Numbered from the stretch's first letter, positions 53,983 through 63,175 are shown. The stretch: 64,000 nt of DNA from Bog-756 sp963741055 (GCA_963741055.1 CAVUGU010000003.1:43199-107198); one strand, 5' to 3'. The notes: generated by a model not told the origin, from the letters alone. Numbers and translations are program-made.

Positions 53983-56174
53983 TGCGTGGGGGAGGCGCCC
54001 ACCTCGACCTCGAGCGTGATCCCCGGGTCGCAGGCGTGGCGGGCGACTCGGAGCTCGTAGGTGCCGGCCCGGACCACCATCGCGTGGCGTTCAGGGTCGC
54101 GCTCGGCGAGCCATCGCTTGTCGACACACACGTCCACCTTGAGCGAGCCGCCCGCGTCGATCTCGAACCTGGCGAAGCCACAGAGGCGAGCCGGGCGATC
54201 CGACCCGCGGCGATGCGCGTAGACCTGGACGACGTCGGAACCGCGCCGACTCCCGTCGTTGCGGAGCGTCGCCCGGACCGCGATCGCGTCGCCGTCGTCG
54301 ACCGCGCCGGCGGCTCGCAGCAGGAAGGTCGTGTAGCTGAGCCCGAAGCCGAAGGGGTAGGCCGGCGCCGTCTCGCGGCGGGCGAGGTACCAGTAACCGT
54401 GCCACTCGTCGTACCGGAACGCGGTCGCGTCGGTGTCGAATGGCGGGAGGTCCACCTCGTCGACCGGGACCGAGAACGGCAGGCGGCCCGACGCGTCGAC
54501 CTGCCCGGACAGGACGTCCGCGATGCCGCGCCCGCCTTCCATCCCCGAATACCACGACTGGACGATCGCCGGGACCTCCCGGTCCCACTCCGAGATCACC
54601 ACGGCACTGCCGGCTATCAGCAGGACCACCGTCCGCGGGTTGACCGCGGCCACCGAGCGGATCAAGGCCACGTCCTCGGAGTGGAGACGCAGGGAGAGGC
54701 GATCGCCGCCGACGTCGAAGGGCTGCTCGTTCGGGCGGGCCGCGACGTGGGCCGGAGGAGCGAGCAGTCGTTCGGTCGAGATCTCTTCGGTGAAACGCTC
54801 GACGAGCGCAGGATCGTCGTCCCCGGGAAACAGCGGCGCGAACGTCTCCATCGCGCCCGCGTCGATGTACTCGCCTTCGTCGTGGCGGGTGTAACCGACC
54901 ACGACGATCGCCACGTCCGCCCCCTGCGCGAGCGCCGCCGCCTCCTCCGGATCGGCGCCGCCCACCTCCAGGGTGACCCCCGGCATCGCCTCGCGCAGTC
55001 CCTCTTGCGGGGTGACCACCGATGGGGCCCAGACGTCGCTCGATCCGCCGTCACCGAGGTCGACCTCGGTCGCGAGCGCGCCGAGCAGCGCGACTCTGGC
55101 CCCGGGGGAGAGGTCGAGTGGAAGCACCGGTGCGCCGTCGACCGGTTCGTTGCGGAGGAGCACCAGCGACCGCGCGGCGGCCTGCCTCGCCAGTGCCCGG
55201 TGCTCGGCGCAGGCCAGCACCTCGCGGCCGGGCGCGGGACGCGCGAGAACCGGATCGAACCGCTGGCGCGTGGTGACCATCCGGGCGACGGTCGCGTCGA
55301 CGTCGGACCACGACGCCGCGCCGTCCGAGAGCGCTTGGCGGAGATGGCTCGCCCGGACCATGTGGTAGGGCATCTCGACGTCGAGTCCCGCGCGGAGCGA
55401 CTTCGCTGCGTCGCGGATGCCGAAGATCCAGTCACTGATCACGAATCCTTCGAAGCCCCACTCGTCGCGCAGAACTTCGGTCAGCAGCTCGCGGTTCTCC
55501 CCGCACCAGCTGCCGTTCACGCTGTTGTACGCGCTCATCACCACCGCGACGCCCTCGTCGACCACTCGGCGGAAGTGGGGGAGGAAGACCTCGTGGAGCG
55601 GGATCTCGTCCACGGTCACGTCCACCTGGAAGCGAGCGTTCTCCATCGAGTTGCAGGCAAGGTGCTTCACGCAGGCCATCGCGTGGCGCTGCACCCCGCG
55701 GCAGAGCGCCGCACCCATCTCGCCGACCAGGCAGGGATCCTCTCCGTAGGTCTCCTGTGCCCGGCCCCAGGCCGGATGACGAAGGACGTTGACGCAGATG
55801 CCGCCGAACAGGTCGGCCCCGATCGAGCGGAGCTCGCGACCGATGGCTTCGCCGATCCGCTCCTCGAGGTCGGGGTCGAAGGTCGCGCCGCGGGCCATGC
55901 CGACCGGAAAGCAGGTCGCCTGGCCGACGACGACGCCGCGTGGACCGTCGGAGAACGCGAAACCCGGAAAACCGATGCGGTCGATGCGTGCCGCTCGGAA
56001 GGGACTCTTGTGGTAGCCACCCTCGCCGAGGTAGGCGATCCCCGCCCAGAACGGGGCGTCGCCGTCGAGACACCCGAGCTTCTCCTCTTCGGTCAGGCCG
56101 GCGACGAGCTCGCCGACCCCAGCATCGCTCCGAGCGGCGTCCCACTCGGTCCTCTCGTCTCCTCCGACGGTCAT
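53979..56174 (-). CDS. Glycoside hydrolase family 3 beta-glucosidase-like enzyme
   Basis: A 731-residue GH3 protein: N-terminal TIM barrel, alpha/beta sandwich and C-terminal fibronectin-III-like domain (residues about 640-720). The nucleophile Asp is in FEGFVISDWIFGIRDA; KHLACNSMENARFQ matches the conserved Lys-His region and PFGFGLSYTTF is typical near the end. No signal peptide, so it probably acts on imported oligosaccharides or glycosides. ATG at 56174. No sugar transporter is adjacent. Translationally coupled to tam, an odd pairing. Confidence 0.92.
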   Translation of the reverse strand: MTVGGDERTEWDAARSDAGVGELVAGLTEEEKLGCLDGDAPFWAGIAYLGEGGYHKSPFRAARIDRIGFPGFAFSDGPRGVVVGQATCFPVGMARGATFDPDLEERIGEAIGRELRSIGADLFGGICVNVLRHPAWGRAQETYGEDPCLVGEMGAALCRGVQRHAMACVKHLACNSMENARFQVDVTVDEIPLHEVFLPHFRRVVDEGVAVVMSAYNSVNGSWCGENRELLTEVLRDEWGFEGFVISDWIFGIRDAAKSLRAGLDVEMPYHMVRASHLRQALSDGAASWSDVDATVARMVTTRQRFDPVLARPAPGREVLACAEHRALARQAAARSLVLLRNEPVDGAPVLPLDLSPGARVALLGALATEVDLGDGGSSDVWAPSVVTPQEGLREAMPGVTLEVGGADPEEAAALAQGADVAIVVVGYTRHDEGEYIDAGAMETFAPLFPGDDDPALVERFTEEISTERLLAPPAHVAARPNEQPFDVGGDRLSLRLHSEDVALIRSVAAVNPRTVVLLIAGSAVVISEWDREVPAIVQSWYSGMEGGRGIADVLSGQVDASGRLPFSVPVDEVDLPPFDTDATAFRYDEWHGYWYLARRETAPAYPFGFGLSYTTFLLRAAGAVDDGDAIAVRATLRNDGSRRGSDVVQVYAHRRGSDRPARLCGFARFEIDAGGSLKVDVCVDKRWLAERDPERHAMVVRAGTYELRVARHACDPGITLEVEVGASPTQ

Positions 56175-56423
56175 CGCGTGCTCCTCGGGCGTCCGGCTGT
56201 GCGGGCCATAGCGTAGGAGGGCCGTTCGGGCCGAGTGCCCGCGCAGAGCGGCTCGGCCCGACGCGTTTCACGGACGCGGCGACCCGCGCCACCTGCGCTC
56301 TCGCGCCGCGCTTGAGCGCGACGGAGGGGCGATGTAGAACACGGGGCGCACGGGGAGCGTCGTTGTGACCGCGGGATGCGGTCGGTGTCGGCGCTGTCGT
56401 TCCCCGACCATCCACCACCGGAG

Positions 56424-56446
56424 AAACCCTTGTGGTTAGGGTTTTT
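56424..56446 (+). repeat. Inverted repeat with T run, terminator-like or operator
   Basis: AAACCCT, loop TGTGGTT, AGGGTTT, then TT. On the plus strand this is shaped like an intrinsic terminator, but no plus-strand gene precedes it; it lies 28 bp upstream of the start of the membrane protein gene, in the 300-bp divergent gap after the GH3 gene. An operator or attenuator is an alternative. Confidence 0.4.
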
Positions 56447-56474
56447 GTCCGAGGAAGGTAGGTCGAGGGAGTTG

Positions 56475-57242
56475 ATGCCCGTGATCCTTCTGGTCGTCGT
56501 CGCGGTTGTGTGGATCGCGATCCTCGGCCGGGGAATGGTGCGACGGCGCACGAGCGGAGGCGACGGGATCACCTCGATCTCGGACTTCCACCAGCAGCTT
56601 CGCGTCCTCGAGCACTCCTCGCCGCCTCCGATCGTGGCGCCGGCCTACCGTCTGCGCGCCATCGGTGGCCGGCAGGTCTCGCCAGAGGACGTGGAAGGAC
56701 CGGAGCACGACGGACGTCCCGTCCTGACCGTCGTCGGAGCAAAAGACCTCCCTCGGCCCGCCCTCGCCTTCCTCGGACAAGAGGCCGACGACGACTCGAG
56801 CGTTTACGACCCGTCGGGTCGAACCCAGCCGACCAGCGCTTCTTCGCCCGGGAGGCAGGCGGCCGGGCCGCCCGCCTCCTCCGAGCAGCGACTCTCCCGT
56901 CCTGGTGAGCCGCTTGCCGCTCCACCACCCGACCCGTTCGCCCGCCAGCTCGCGCGTCGCCGGCGCCGCGACACCCTCGGCGTGCTCGCCGCGGTCTTCG
57001 TCGTGACCATGCTCGCCGGCTTCATTCCGGGGGCTTCGGTTCTCTGGACACTTACCGCGGTCTCCGGTCTCGCGCTCACCGCGTACGTCGTCCTCCTTGT
57101 CCAGATCCGGCGCCGGGCCGACGAACGTGAACGCAAGCTCCGCTACCTCGATCCCTGGGTCGACGAAATCACCGTCTCCTACCCCGACGACGTGAGCGGG
57201 CGGTACGCGCACCCCGCCCACGGCGCTGCGTCGGCCCGCTGA
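56475..57242 (+). CDS. Membrane protein with Pro-rich linker and helical hairpin, unknown function
   Basis: A 255-residue protein: N-terminal helix PVILLVVVAVVWIAILGRGM, a polar Pro/Ser-rich region of about 150 residues (YDPSGRTQPTSASSPGR), then two helices (GVLAAVFVVTMLAGFIPG and VLWTLTAVSGLALTAYVVLL) and a charged tail. The segment SDFHQQLRVLEHSSPPPI is characteristic of unannotated actinobacterial proteins. ATG at 56475 follows GAGGGAGTTG; the frame is open from 56376 but would include the inverted repeat. Envelope role possible, unproven. Confidence 0.65.
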   Translation: MPVILLVVVAVVWIAILGRGMVRRRTSGGDGITSISDFHQQLRVLEHSSPPPIVAPAYRLRAIGGRQVSPEDVEGPEHDGRPVLTVVGAKDLPRPALAFLGQEADDDSSVYDPSGRTQPTSASSPGRQAAGPPASSEQRLSRPGEPLAAPPPDPFARQLARRRRRDTLGVLAAVFVVTMLAGFIPGASVLWTLTAVSGLALTAYVVLLVQIRRRADERERKLRYLDPWVDEITVSYPDDVSGRYAHPAHGAASAR

Positions 57243-57281
57243 GTCTTGTTGCCCGCGCCGGAGGTCTCGTTATGATGCAGC

Positions 57282-57983
57282 ATGGCCACTGAGACCCGGA
57301 CTTCCCGCACCGACCTCGTCGCCGCTCTGCTCTCTGCACTCGAGGGGCGCGAGTTGCTCGAGCATCCCTTCTACCAACGATGGTCCGCCGGCCGTCTCGA
57401 GCGCGGCGAGCTCGCCGAGTACGCGTCCCAGTACCGCGCGTTCGAGGCTGCCCTCCCCGCGGTGCTCGGCGCGCTGCACGAGCGTCTTCAGGCCGAAGGG
57501 CGGACCGAAGCCGCGGCGCTCGTCGCGCGCAACCTCGCCGACGAGCTCGGGGAACCCGAACCGCACCTCGCGCTCTTCGACCGGTTCGCCGAGAGTGTGC
57601 GCGAAGAGTCGCCGCCGAGCGAGCCGGGACCGGCGGCCGTCGCGCTGGTCGACACCTACGAGCAACTGGCTGAGGAGAGCCCGGTCGCCGCGCTGGCCGG
57701 TCTCGCCGCGTACGAGTTGCAGGCGCCCGCGGTCGCTCGGTCGAAGGCCGACGGGCTCCGTCTGCTCTACGGCATCGACGGGAGCGGCACCGCGTTCTGG
57801 GACGTGCACGCCGAAATGGACGCAGAGCACGGCGAGTGGGCGATCGACGCGCTCTCGGCGGCCGATGCCGACGCGAACGAAGTCGCTGAAGCCGCGGCCC
57901 GTGCCGCGGCCTCGTGGTGGGCGCTGCTCGACGAGCGGGAGGCCGAAGCGCCCCGCTCAGCCGAGCTCGGTACCGAGGACTGA
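57282..57983 (+). CDS. CADD-like heme-oxygenase-fold diiron protein, candidate self-sacrificing p-aminobenzoate synthase
   Basis: A 233-residue helical protein of the TenA/PqqC/CADD fold. All six diiron ligands of Chlamydia trachomatis CADD can be placed: Glu88 and His95 (NLADELGEPEPH), Glu145 (AYELQAPAVARSK), His176, Asp180 and His183 (DVHAEMDAEH). Tyr31 in EHPFYQRW lines up with CADD Tyr27, the residue reported to be cut from the protein to form p-aminobenzoate, and Lys155 lines up with CADD Lys152, the suggested amino donor. Tyr47 matches CADD Tyr43. ATG at 57282. Its 3' end overlaps the convergent thiolase gene by 27 bp. Other diiron oxidase reactions remain possible. Confidence 0.82.
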   Translation: MATETRTSRTDLVAALLSALEGRELLEHPFYQRWSAGRLERGELAEYASQYRAFEAALPAVLGALHERLQAEGRTEAAALVARNLADELGEPEPHLALFDRFAESVREESPPSEPGPAAVALVDTYEQLAEESPVAALAGLAAYELQAPAVARSKADGLRLLYGIDGSGTAFWDVHAEMDAEHGEWAIDALSAADADANEVAEAAARAAASWWALLDEREAEAPRSAELGTED

Positions 57984-59146
57984 GACGAAGGAGACCATCT
58001 CGCCCGGATAGCCACCCAGGTTGTGGGTGAGGGCGAGGGTTCGATCGGTTTGGATCTGGCGTTCCGGGGTCGCCTCACCTCGTAGCTGTAGCCACGCCTC
58101 GAAGAGCATCCGGAGCCCCGATGCGCCGACCGGGTGGCCGAAGCTCTTCAGACCGCCGTCCGGGTTGACCGGCAGCGCCCCGGTCCGGTCGAAGGTTCCG
58201 GCGAGCACCTCTTTCCACGCGGTGCCGCGCTCGGCGAAGCCGAGGTCCTCCATCAGCACCAGCTCGGTCGGCGTGAAGCAGTCGTGCACCTCCGCCATCG
58301 CGAGCTGTCGACGTGGGTCGGTGATGCCGGCCTGCTGGTACGCGTCCTCTGCCGTCCGGGCGCACTCGGGGAACCAGGTGTAGTCGTACTCCGGATCGAT
58401 GAGGCCGGAGCCACTACCCGCGGCGAAGGAGAGCGCCTTGATGTAGAGCGGATGGTCGGTGTAGCGGTGCGCGTCCTCCGCCCGGACCACGATCGCCGCC
58501 GCGGCCCCGTCGGCCACTCCCGCGCAGTCGAACACGCCGAGCCGGCCGGCCACTCGGGGTGACGCGCAGATCGTCTCGACGGAGACCTCCTTCCGGAACT
58601 GCGCGCGCGGGTTACCGCGCCGTTCTGGTGGTTCTTCCACGAGATCCGGGCCAATACCTCGGCCAGCTGGTCGTCGTCGACGCCGTACTTCTTGCCGTAT
58701 GCGGGAGCGACCATCGAGAACATGGCTGCTGCGGTGAGGGTCCGCGCGGTGCCGTCGTTCGGGATGGGAAACGCGTTCAGACCCTGGTAACCCGAGTCCT
58801 TGACCTTCTCCGCACCGACCGCCATCCCGACGTCGTACGCGCCGGAGGCGACCGCGTAGGCAGCCGCCCGCAGCGCCTCGGACCCGGTGGTGCAGTAGTT
58901 CTCGACCCGGGTGACCGGCTTGTTCTCGATCTGCAGCGGACGGGCCAGGGTGATGCCGCTCATCCCCGACTGGGCGGTGCCGAGCCAGAAGGCGTCGACG
59001 TCGTCCTTTGCCACGCCTGCCGAGACGAAGGTCTCCTCCGAAGCCTCGACGATCAGGTCGTCGAGGCCCTTGTCCCAGTGCTCGGCGAACCGGGTGCACC
59101 CCATCCCGACGATCGCCACCCGGTCCTTGATCCCGTGCGATGCCAT
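57957..59146 (-). CDS. Thiolase-family acetyl-CoA acetyltransferase/SCP2-thiolase-like (one frameshift)
   Basis: Cleaves or forms 3-ketoacyl-CoA. About 396 residues when corrected. Nucleophile Cys85 in RVENYCTTGSEALRAA; C-terminal His motifs AEVHDCFTPTELVL and GGLKSFGHPVGASGLRML. One missing base near 58615 breaks the frame; restoring it gives NHQNGARNPRAQFRKEV. ATG at 59146, 25 bp after the HMG-CoA-synthase-like stop. The motif set matches the SCP2/lipid-transfer-type thiolases that often pair with an OB-fold (DUF35) protein, here the upstream gene. Confidence 0.88.
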
Positions 59147-59171
59147 CGCTCCGTCCCGTCCTCTCGTCGAT

Positions 59172-60590
59172 TCAGCCGGCGCCGGCCGGCGCCGGCTTGG
59201 CCTTCCAGAAGTAGTCGTGGATGCCGTCCGCGGTGTAGAGCCTGCGGAAGGTCATCGCTACCCGGTCGCCGATCCGCACCGCGTCGGCGTCGACGTCGGT
59301 GAGCTCGACGGGCAAGCGGCCACCACCGTCGAAGTCGACCACGGCGAAGACGATCGGGGGGCTCGGCGAGTAGGCGAGCCGGTCGACGGTGAAGGTGGTG
59401 ATGGTCGCCCGGGTGTCGGCGAGTCCGATCGGCTCCATGTCGTCGACGGCGCCCCCCTTCATCGAGATGCGCGACGGCGGGAGGTGCACGGCCTCGCTCG
59501 TGCGGTCCTGGGAACCGACGAACCCGAACTTCCACTGCTCGCTGCGCCAGGCAGCCGTCGCCGACACCCGCGAGGGCTCGGGCCGGCGCGGCGGCTCGGG
59601 CGTGACCATCCCGCGCCACGAGAGGAAGGTGCCGTAGCCGACCGGCGCGCCGCGGGCGACTTGCGCCGCGACCGGGTCGGACGGCGACCACTCGCCGATC
59701 GCCGCAGTGGTCCGGAAGACGAGGGCGTCGGCACCGTCGGCGAGGGAGAGCACCACGACGACCTGGTCGGGGCCCGCCGTCTCGAGCATCGACGAGAGGA
59801 GGAGGGCCGGCTGCGCGGTCCCCGCCTGTCCCACCGTCGAGGAGAGATCGTCGGCGAGGGACTCCTCTCCGACCCCGAGCCCGCGGGCGACCGACTTCGT
59901 CGCCCGGGTGTGCATGCCGGTGACCGCCACCTTCCCGACGTCGCCGGGGCTCACCCCTGCGACTTTCAGCGCCGTCTCGAACGCCTCGGCCCCGAGTGGG
60001 ACGTAGCGGGTCTCACCGAAACGCTCCTCCCAGACCCGCGACCGCCGATCGCCGGGTCTGCGCCAGCGGTCGAGGAACTCGTCGCTCACCGACGCCCCTC
60101 CGAGGTACTCGGCGATCACCGGCGCGCCCGTGCGGTCGTCGCCGACCGCGACCGCGGCGGCCGCGTCGCCGCCGGCCGATTCGTCGGGCGAGGTGGGGAG
60201 CCCGTCGCGCAAGTCCGAACTCACCGCCAGCGTCGATCCGCTCCCCTCGAGTGCCGCGAGGAGCGCGCCGACCCCGGAGCGCAGCGCGCCGCCGAAGTCG
60301 AAGGCGCCCACACTGCCGTCGAGGCGGAGTGCGGCGTGGATCGCGGCGGCGTTGGTCTTGTCCAGGTAGGCAGGGGTGGCCGTCGAGAACCAGAGCCGGG
60401 TGAGGCGCGCCTCGGGCACTGCTCGGAGCGCGAGCCGTGAGGCCTCGACCCCCATGGTGGTCGTGTCCTCGTCGTGGGAGGCCACGCTCCGGGTGCCCTT
60501 GCCACCGCCGCTGCCGAAGACTCCGGCGACCGCCGCGCGCTCGAGGCGTCGGTAGGGCACGTAGCCCGCGATGCTCACGATGCCTCTCAT
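59172..60590 (-). CDS. HMG-CoA synthase-like/DUF35 OB-fold fusion protein
   Basis: A 472-residue two-part protein. Residues 1-310 have the thiolase-superfamily fold of HMG-CoA synthase/KAS III (IVSIAGYVPYRRLER, GFGVGEESLADDL-like helices, NAAAIHAALRLDG). The nucleophile region reads AFDFGGALRSGVGAL, so the usual Cys of NACSG/ACYGG is absent. Residues about 330-465 form a DUF35-like OB-fold (RISMKGGAVDDMEPIGL, VVDFDGGGRLPVELTDVD) without zinc-ribbon cysteines. ATG at 60590. In archaeal systems a DUF35 protein bridges thiolase and HMG-CoA synthase; here it is fused. A complex with the downstream thiolase is likely. Confidence 0.82.
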   Translation of the reverse strand: MRGIVSIAGYVPYRRLERAAVAGVFGSGGGKGTRSVASHDEDTTTMGVEASRLALRAVPEARLTRLWFSTATPAYLDKTNAAAIHAALRLDGSVGAFDFGGALRSGVGALLAALEGSGSTLAVSSDLRDGLPTSPDESAGGDAAAAVAVGDDRTGAPVIAEYLGGASVSDEFLDRWRRPGDRRSRVWEERFGETRYVPLGAEAFETALKVAGVSPGDVGKVAVTGMHTRATKSVARGLGVGEESLADDLSSTVGQAGTAQPALLLSSMLETAGPDQVVVVLSLADGADALVFRTTAAIGEWSPSDPVAAQVARGAPVGYGTFLSWRGMVTPEPPRRPEPSRVSATAAWRSEQWKFGFVGSQDRTSEAVHLPPSRISMKGGAVDDMEPIGLADTRATITTFTVDRLAYSPSPPIVFAVVDFDGGGRLPVELTDVDADAVRIGDRVAMTFRRLYTADGIHDYFWKAKPAPAGAG

Positions 60591-60661
60591 GGCGTCACTC
60601 CTGTCGGCGTGCCTGGGTCGGCGGGCTGGGAGGGAGCCGACGTCGCTGGCCCCCTCGGGAC

Positions 60662-60701
60662 GGTCATCCTATGATGACCAGAATATCTGACGGTCTGTCA
60701 G
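60662..60701. promoter_or_regulatory. Two inverted repeats, likely promoter/operator of the CoA cluster
   Basis: GGTCATC-CTAT-GATGACC at 60662-60679 and CTGAC-GGTCT-GTCAG at 60687-60701, in the 167-bp gap between divergent catabolic genes. A TATGAT at 60670-60675 within the first could be a -10 element. The second, with TGAC/GTCA half-sites, looks like a TetR-family operator. Regulator gene not seen in the window. Confidence 0.5.
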
Positions 60702-60757
60702 GAAACGACGGCGTACGACCGCGTGCGCCCGCCGCGCCGGACGATGGAGGCCCGATC

Positions 60758-61939
60758 GTGGACTTCGAGTTCACCCCCGAGCAGCAGGAGTTCGTGAAAG
60801 AGGTCGAGGCCTTCCTCGACGCCAACGACGACCCCGAGGTCTTCGACGTCACCCGCGAGAACATGGCCCAGATCGTCGACACGCCGGTGCGTCGCCGCTT
60901 CATGGCCAAGGTCGGGGAGCAGGGGTGGCTCGGGATCACCTGGCCGAAGGAGTACGGCGGCTCCGACGGGGACGGGCTCTACGAGTACCTCCTCAACGAA
61001 GCGCTGGCCGCCCGGGGAGGACCCCAGATCGGCAAAGGGGTCGGGATCGTCGGCAAGACCATCATCCGCCACGGCAGCGAGAAGCTGAAGCAGGAGTTCC
61101 TGCCGAAGATCCTGCGCAACGAGGTCGAGTTCGCCGTCGGGTACTCCGAGCCGAACGCCGGATCCGACGCTGCGTCGATGCAGCTCAAGGCCACCCGCGA
61201 CGGGGACGGATGGCGCCTCAACGGACAGAAGACCTGGACGACCTCCGCACACTTCGCCGACTGGTACTGGCTGGGCGCACGCACCGACCCCGACGCGCCG
61301 AAGCACAACGGGATCACTCTCTTCCTCGTGCCGATGGACCACCCGGGGATCACCGTCGAGCCGATCTGGACGATGGGCGACGAGCGGACCAACGCGGTCT
61401 ACCTCGACGACGTCTGGGTGTCCGACGACTACGTGGTCGGCGAGCTCAACCACGGGTTCCAGTACATCTCCGAGGCGCTCGACCTCGAGCGCTTCACCCT
61501 GTTCACCTACTCACAGATCGGCCAACGGCTGGAGCTGCTCACCGCGTACGTGGCCGGTGCCACCCGTGACGGCGAGCGCTTGGCGGATGACCCGGTGGTG
61601 CGTGCCCGACTCGCCCATCTGCACACCGAGGCCGAGGTGGCCCGGGTGCTCGGGCTCAAGTTCGTGGACGCCTCGTCTCGCGGCGGTGCGGCGCCGACCG
61701 CCGAGGCTTCCGAGTACAAGCTGTTCACCACCGAGTACTCGCGCCGGCTGGCCAACGCGTCGATGGACATCGCCGGACCGGGTGGCCAGCTGCGGGTGCG
61801 CGACGAGGACGCCCCGATGGCCGGGCGCTCCGAGTCGACCTACCGCTACACGGTCATCGACACCATCGGCGGAGGCTCCTCGGAGATCCAGAAGAACATC
61901 ATCGCCCGGCGGAAGCTGGGTCTCCCGAAGAATTTCTGA
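60758..61939 (+). CDS. Acyl-CoA dehydrogenase
   Basis: FAD enzyme of 393 residues introducing an alpha-beta double bond in an acyl-CoA. Start VDFEFTPEQQEFVKEVEAFL, FAD/substrate region VGYSEPNAGSDAASMQLKA, GQKTWTTSAHFADWYWLGA, and the C-terminal TIDTIGGGSSEIQKNIIARR in parts. The frame is open to 60437; GTG at 60758, preceded by GATGGAGG, gives the family N-terminus. Members of this long type often take bulky substrates such as sterol side chains. Electrons go to ETF, not encoded here. Confidence 0.9.
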   Translation: MDFEFTPEQQEFVKEVEAFLDANDDPEVFDVTRENMAQIVDTPVRRRFMAKVGEQGWLGITWPKEYGGSDGDGLYEYLLNEALAARGGPQIGKGVGIVGKTIIRHGSEKLKQEFLPKILRNEVEFAVGYSEPNAGSDAASMQLKATRDGDGWRLNGQKTWTTSAHFADWYWLGARTDPDAPKHNGITLFLVPMDHPGITVEPIWTMGDERTNAVYLDDVWVSDDYVVGELNHGFQYISEALDLERFTLFTYSQIGQRLELLTAYVAGATRDGERLADDPVVRARLAHLHTEAEVARVLGLKFVDASSRGGAAPTAEASEYKLFTTEYSRRLANASMDIAGPGGQLRVRDEDAPMAGRSESTYRYTVIDTIGGGSSEIQKNIIARRKLGLPKNF

Positions 61940-61948
61940 GCGCCCGCG

Positions 61949-63175
61949 GTGCCGGTGACCGACCAGCGCACGACCCCCGGCGAGGCGACGCCCGCGGAGC
62001 GGAGCGGTCCCCTCGCGGGAATCCGGGTGCTCGACCTCTCGACCGTCGGGCCTGCCGCACGCTGCACCCGACTGCTGGCCGACTACGGCGCGAGAGTCGT
62101 CAAGATCGGTGCGGTGCCCGGCCGCGGCGCGGAGCCGATCGCGCCGCCCTTCTACGCCTACAGCGGTTCGCGCGACCTCGACCGTGTGGAGATCGACCTG
62201 AAGGATCCCGAGGGGCGTGAGGCGTTCCTCGCGCTCGTCCGGCGCGCCGACGTGGTGGTCGAGAGCTACCGGCCCGGCGTGATGGACCGGCTCGGGATCG
62301 GCTTCGAGGAGCTCTCCTCGGTCAACCCCAAGATCATCCTCTGCTCGACCACCGGGTACGGGCAGGAGGGCCCGCGCTCGGCCTGGGCTGGTCACGATCT
62401 CAACTACCTCGGCGTCGGCGGTTTCCTCGCGATGTGCGAGCCCGCTGCCGACGGAGGACCACCGGTTCCCGGCGCCACGATCGCCGACGCAGCGGGGGGA
62501 GGGATGCAGGCGGCGATGGCGGTGATGGCCGCGCTGGTCGGGCGAGCGCGGGACGGCTCGGGGGTGCACCTCGACGTGTCGATCGCCGACGGGGTGCTCT
62601 GGCTGTGCTCCCTCGCCGTCGACGAACATCTGGCGACCGGCGCGGAGGTCGGCCCGCGACACGACGTCATCACCGGCCGGTACGCCTGCTACGACACCTA
62701 CCGCGCGAAGGACGGCAAGTGGCTCGCGGTGGGGGCGATCGAGCCGAAGTTCTTCGCCAACCTCTGTCGTCTGCTCGGCTGTGAGCAGTGGGCGGCCCGT
62801 CAGCTCGACGACGAGGCCCAGGACGCAATCCGTGCCGACCTTGCCGCGGCCTTCGCGACCAAAGACCGCGACGCCTGGGTGAAGGAGCTCCCCGGTGCCG
62901 ACACTTGCGTCTCCCCGGTGCTCGCCGTCGACGAGGTCGCCGCCGACGGGCACTTCTCGGCCCGCGGCGCGTTCGTCGACGCAGAGCTGGCCTCCTCCGA
63001 CGATCGACCGGAGCGGTTCCGCCAGGTCGGACGAGTTCTGGCTGGCATGGCGCCGGTCGCCGGCACCGTGATCGCCCGCGACCCGCTCGCCTCCGACCCC
63101 GACGGGGTGCTCGCCGCAGGAGGACTCGCACCCGAGCGGATCGCCGAACTGCGTGAGAAGGGGGCGGTCGGATGA
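61949..63175 (+). CDS. CaiB/BaiF-type (family III) CoA transferase
   Basis: Transfers CoA between acyl-CoA and a free acid, 408 residues. GPLAGIRVLDLSTVGPAARC at the start, LADYGARVVKIGAVPGRG, the catalytic region with VEIDLKDPEGREAF, and SVNPKIILCSTTGYGQEGP. The Asp that usually forms the anhydride lies in the NYLGVGGFLAM/GHDLNYLG region (GHDLNY). GTG at 61949, 9 bp after the dehydrogenase stop. Acts in the same catabolic route. Confidence 0.9.
   Translation: MPVTDQRTTPGEATPAERSGPLAGIRVLDLSTVGPAARCTRLLADYGARVVKIGAVPGRGAEPIAPPFYAYSGSRDLDRVEIDLKDPEGREAFLALVRRADVVVESYRPGVMDRLGIGFEELSSVNPKIILCSTTGYGQEGPRSAWAGHDLNYLGVGGFLAMCEPAADGGPPVPGATIADAAGGGMQAAMAVMAALVGRARDGSGVHLDVSIADGVLWLCSLAVDEHLATGAEVGPRHDVITGRYACYDTYRAKDGKWLAVGAIEPKFFANLCRLLGCEQWAARQLDDEAQDAIRADLAAAFATKDRDAWVKELPGADTCVSPVLAVDEVAADGHFSARGAFVDAELASSDDRPERFRQVGRVLAGMAPVAGTVIARDPLASDPDGVLAAGGLAPERIAELREKGAVG

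Noticed and set aside
53982..56216. A 744-codon open frame antisense to the GH3 gene
   Set aside because: High-GC shadow frame: its product is Arg/Asp/Val-rich without family motifs, while the opposite strand encodes a complete glycosidase.
1552..59146. Programmed ribosomal frameshifting as explanation for the many frame breaks
   Set aside because: No common slippery sequence or downstream structure is shared by the breaks, and they occur in unrelated genes at arbitrary positions; error is simpler.
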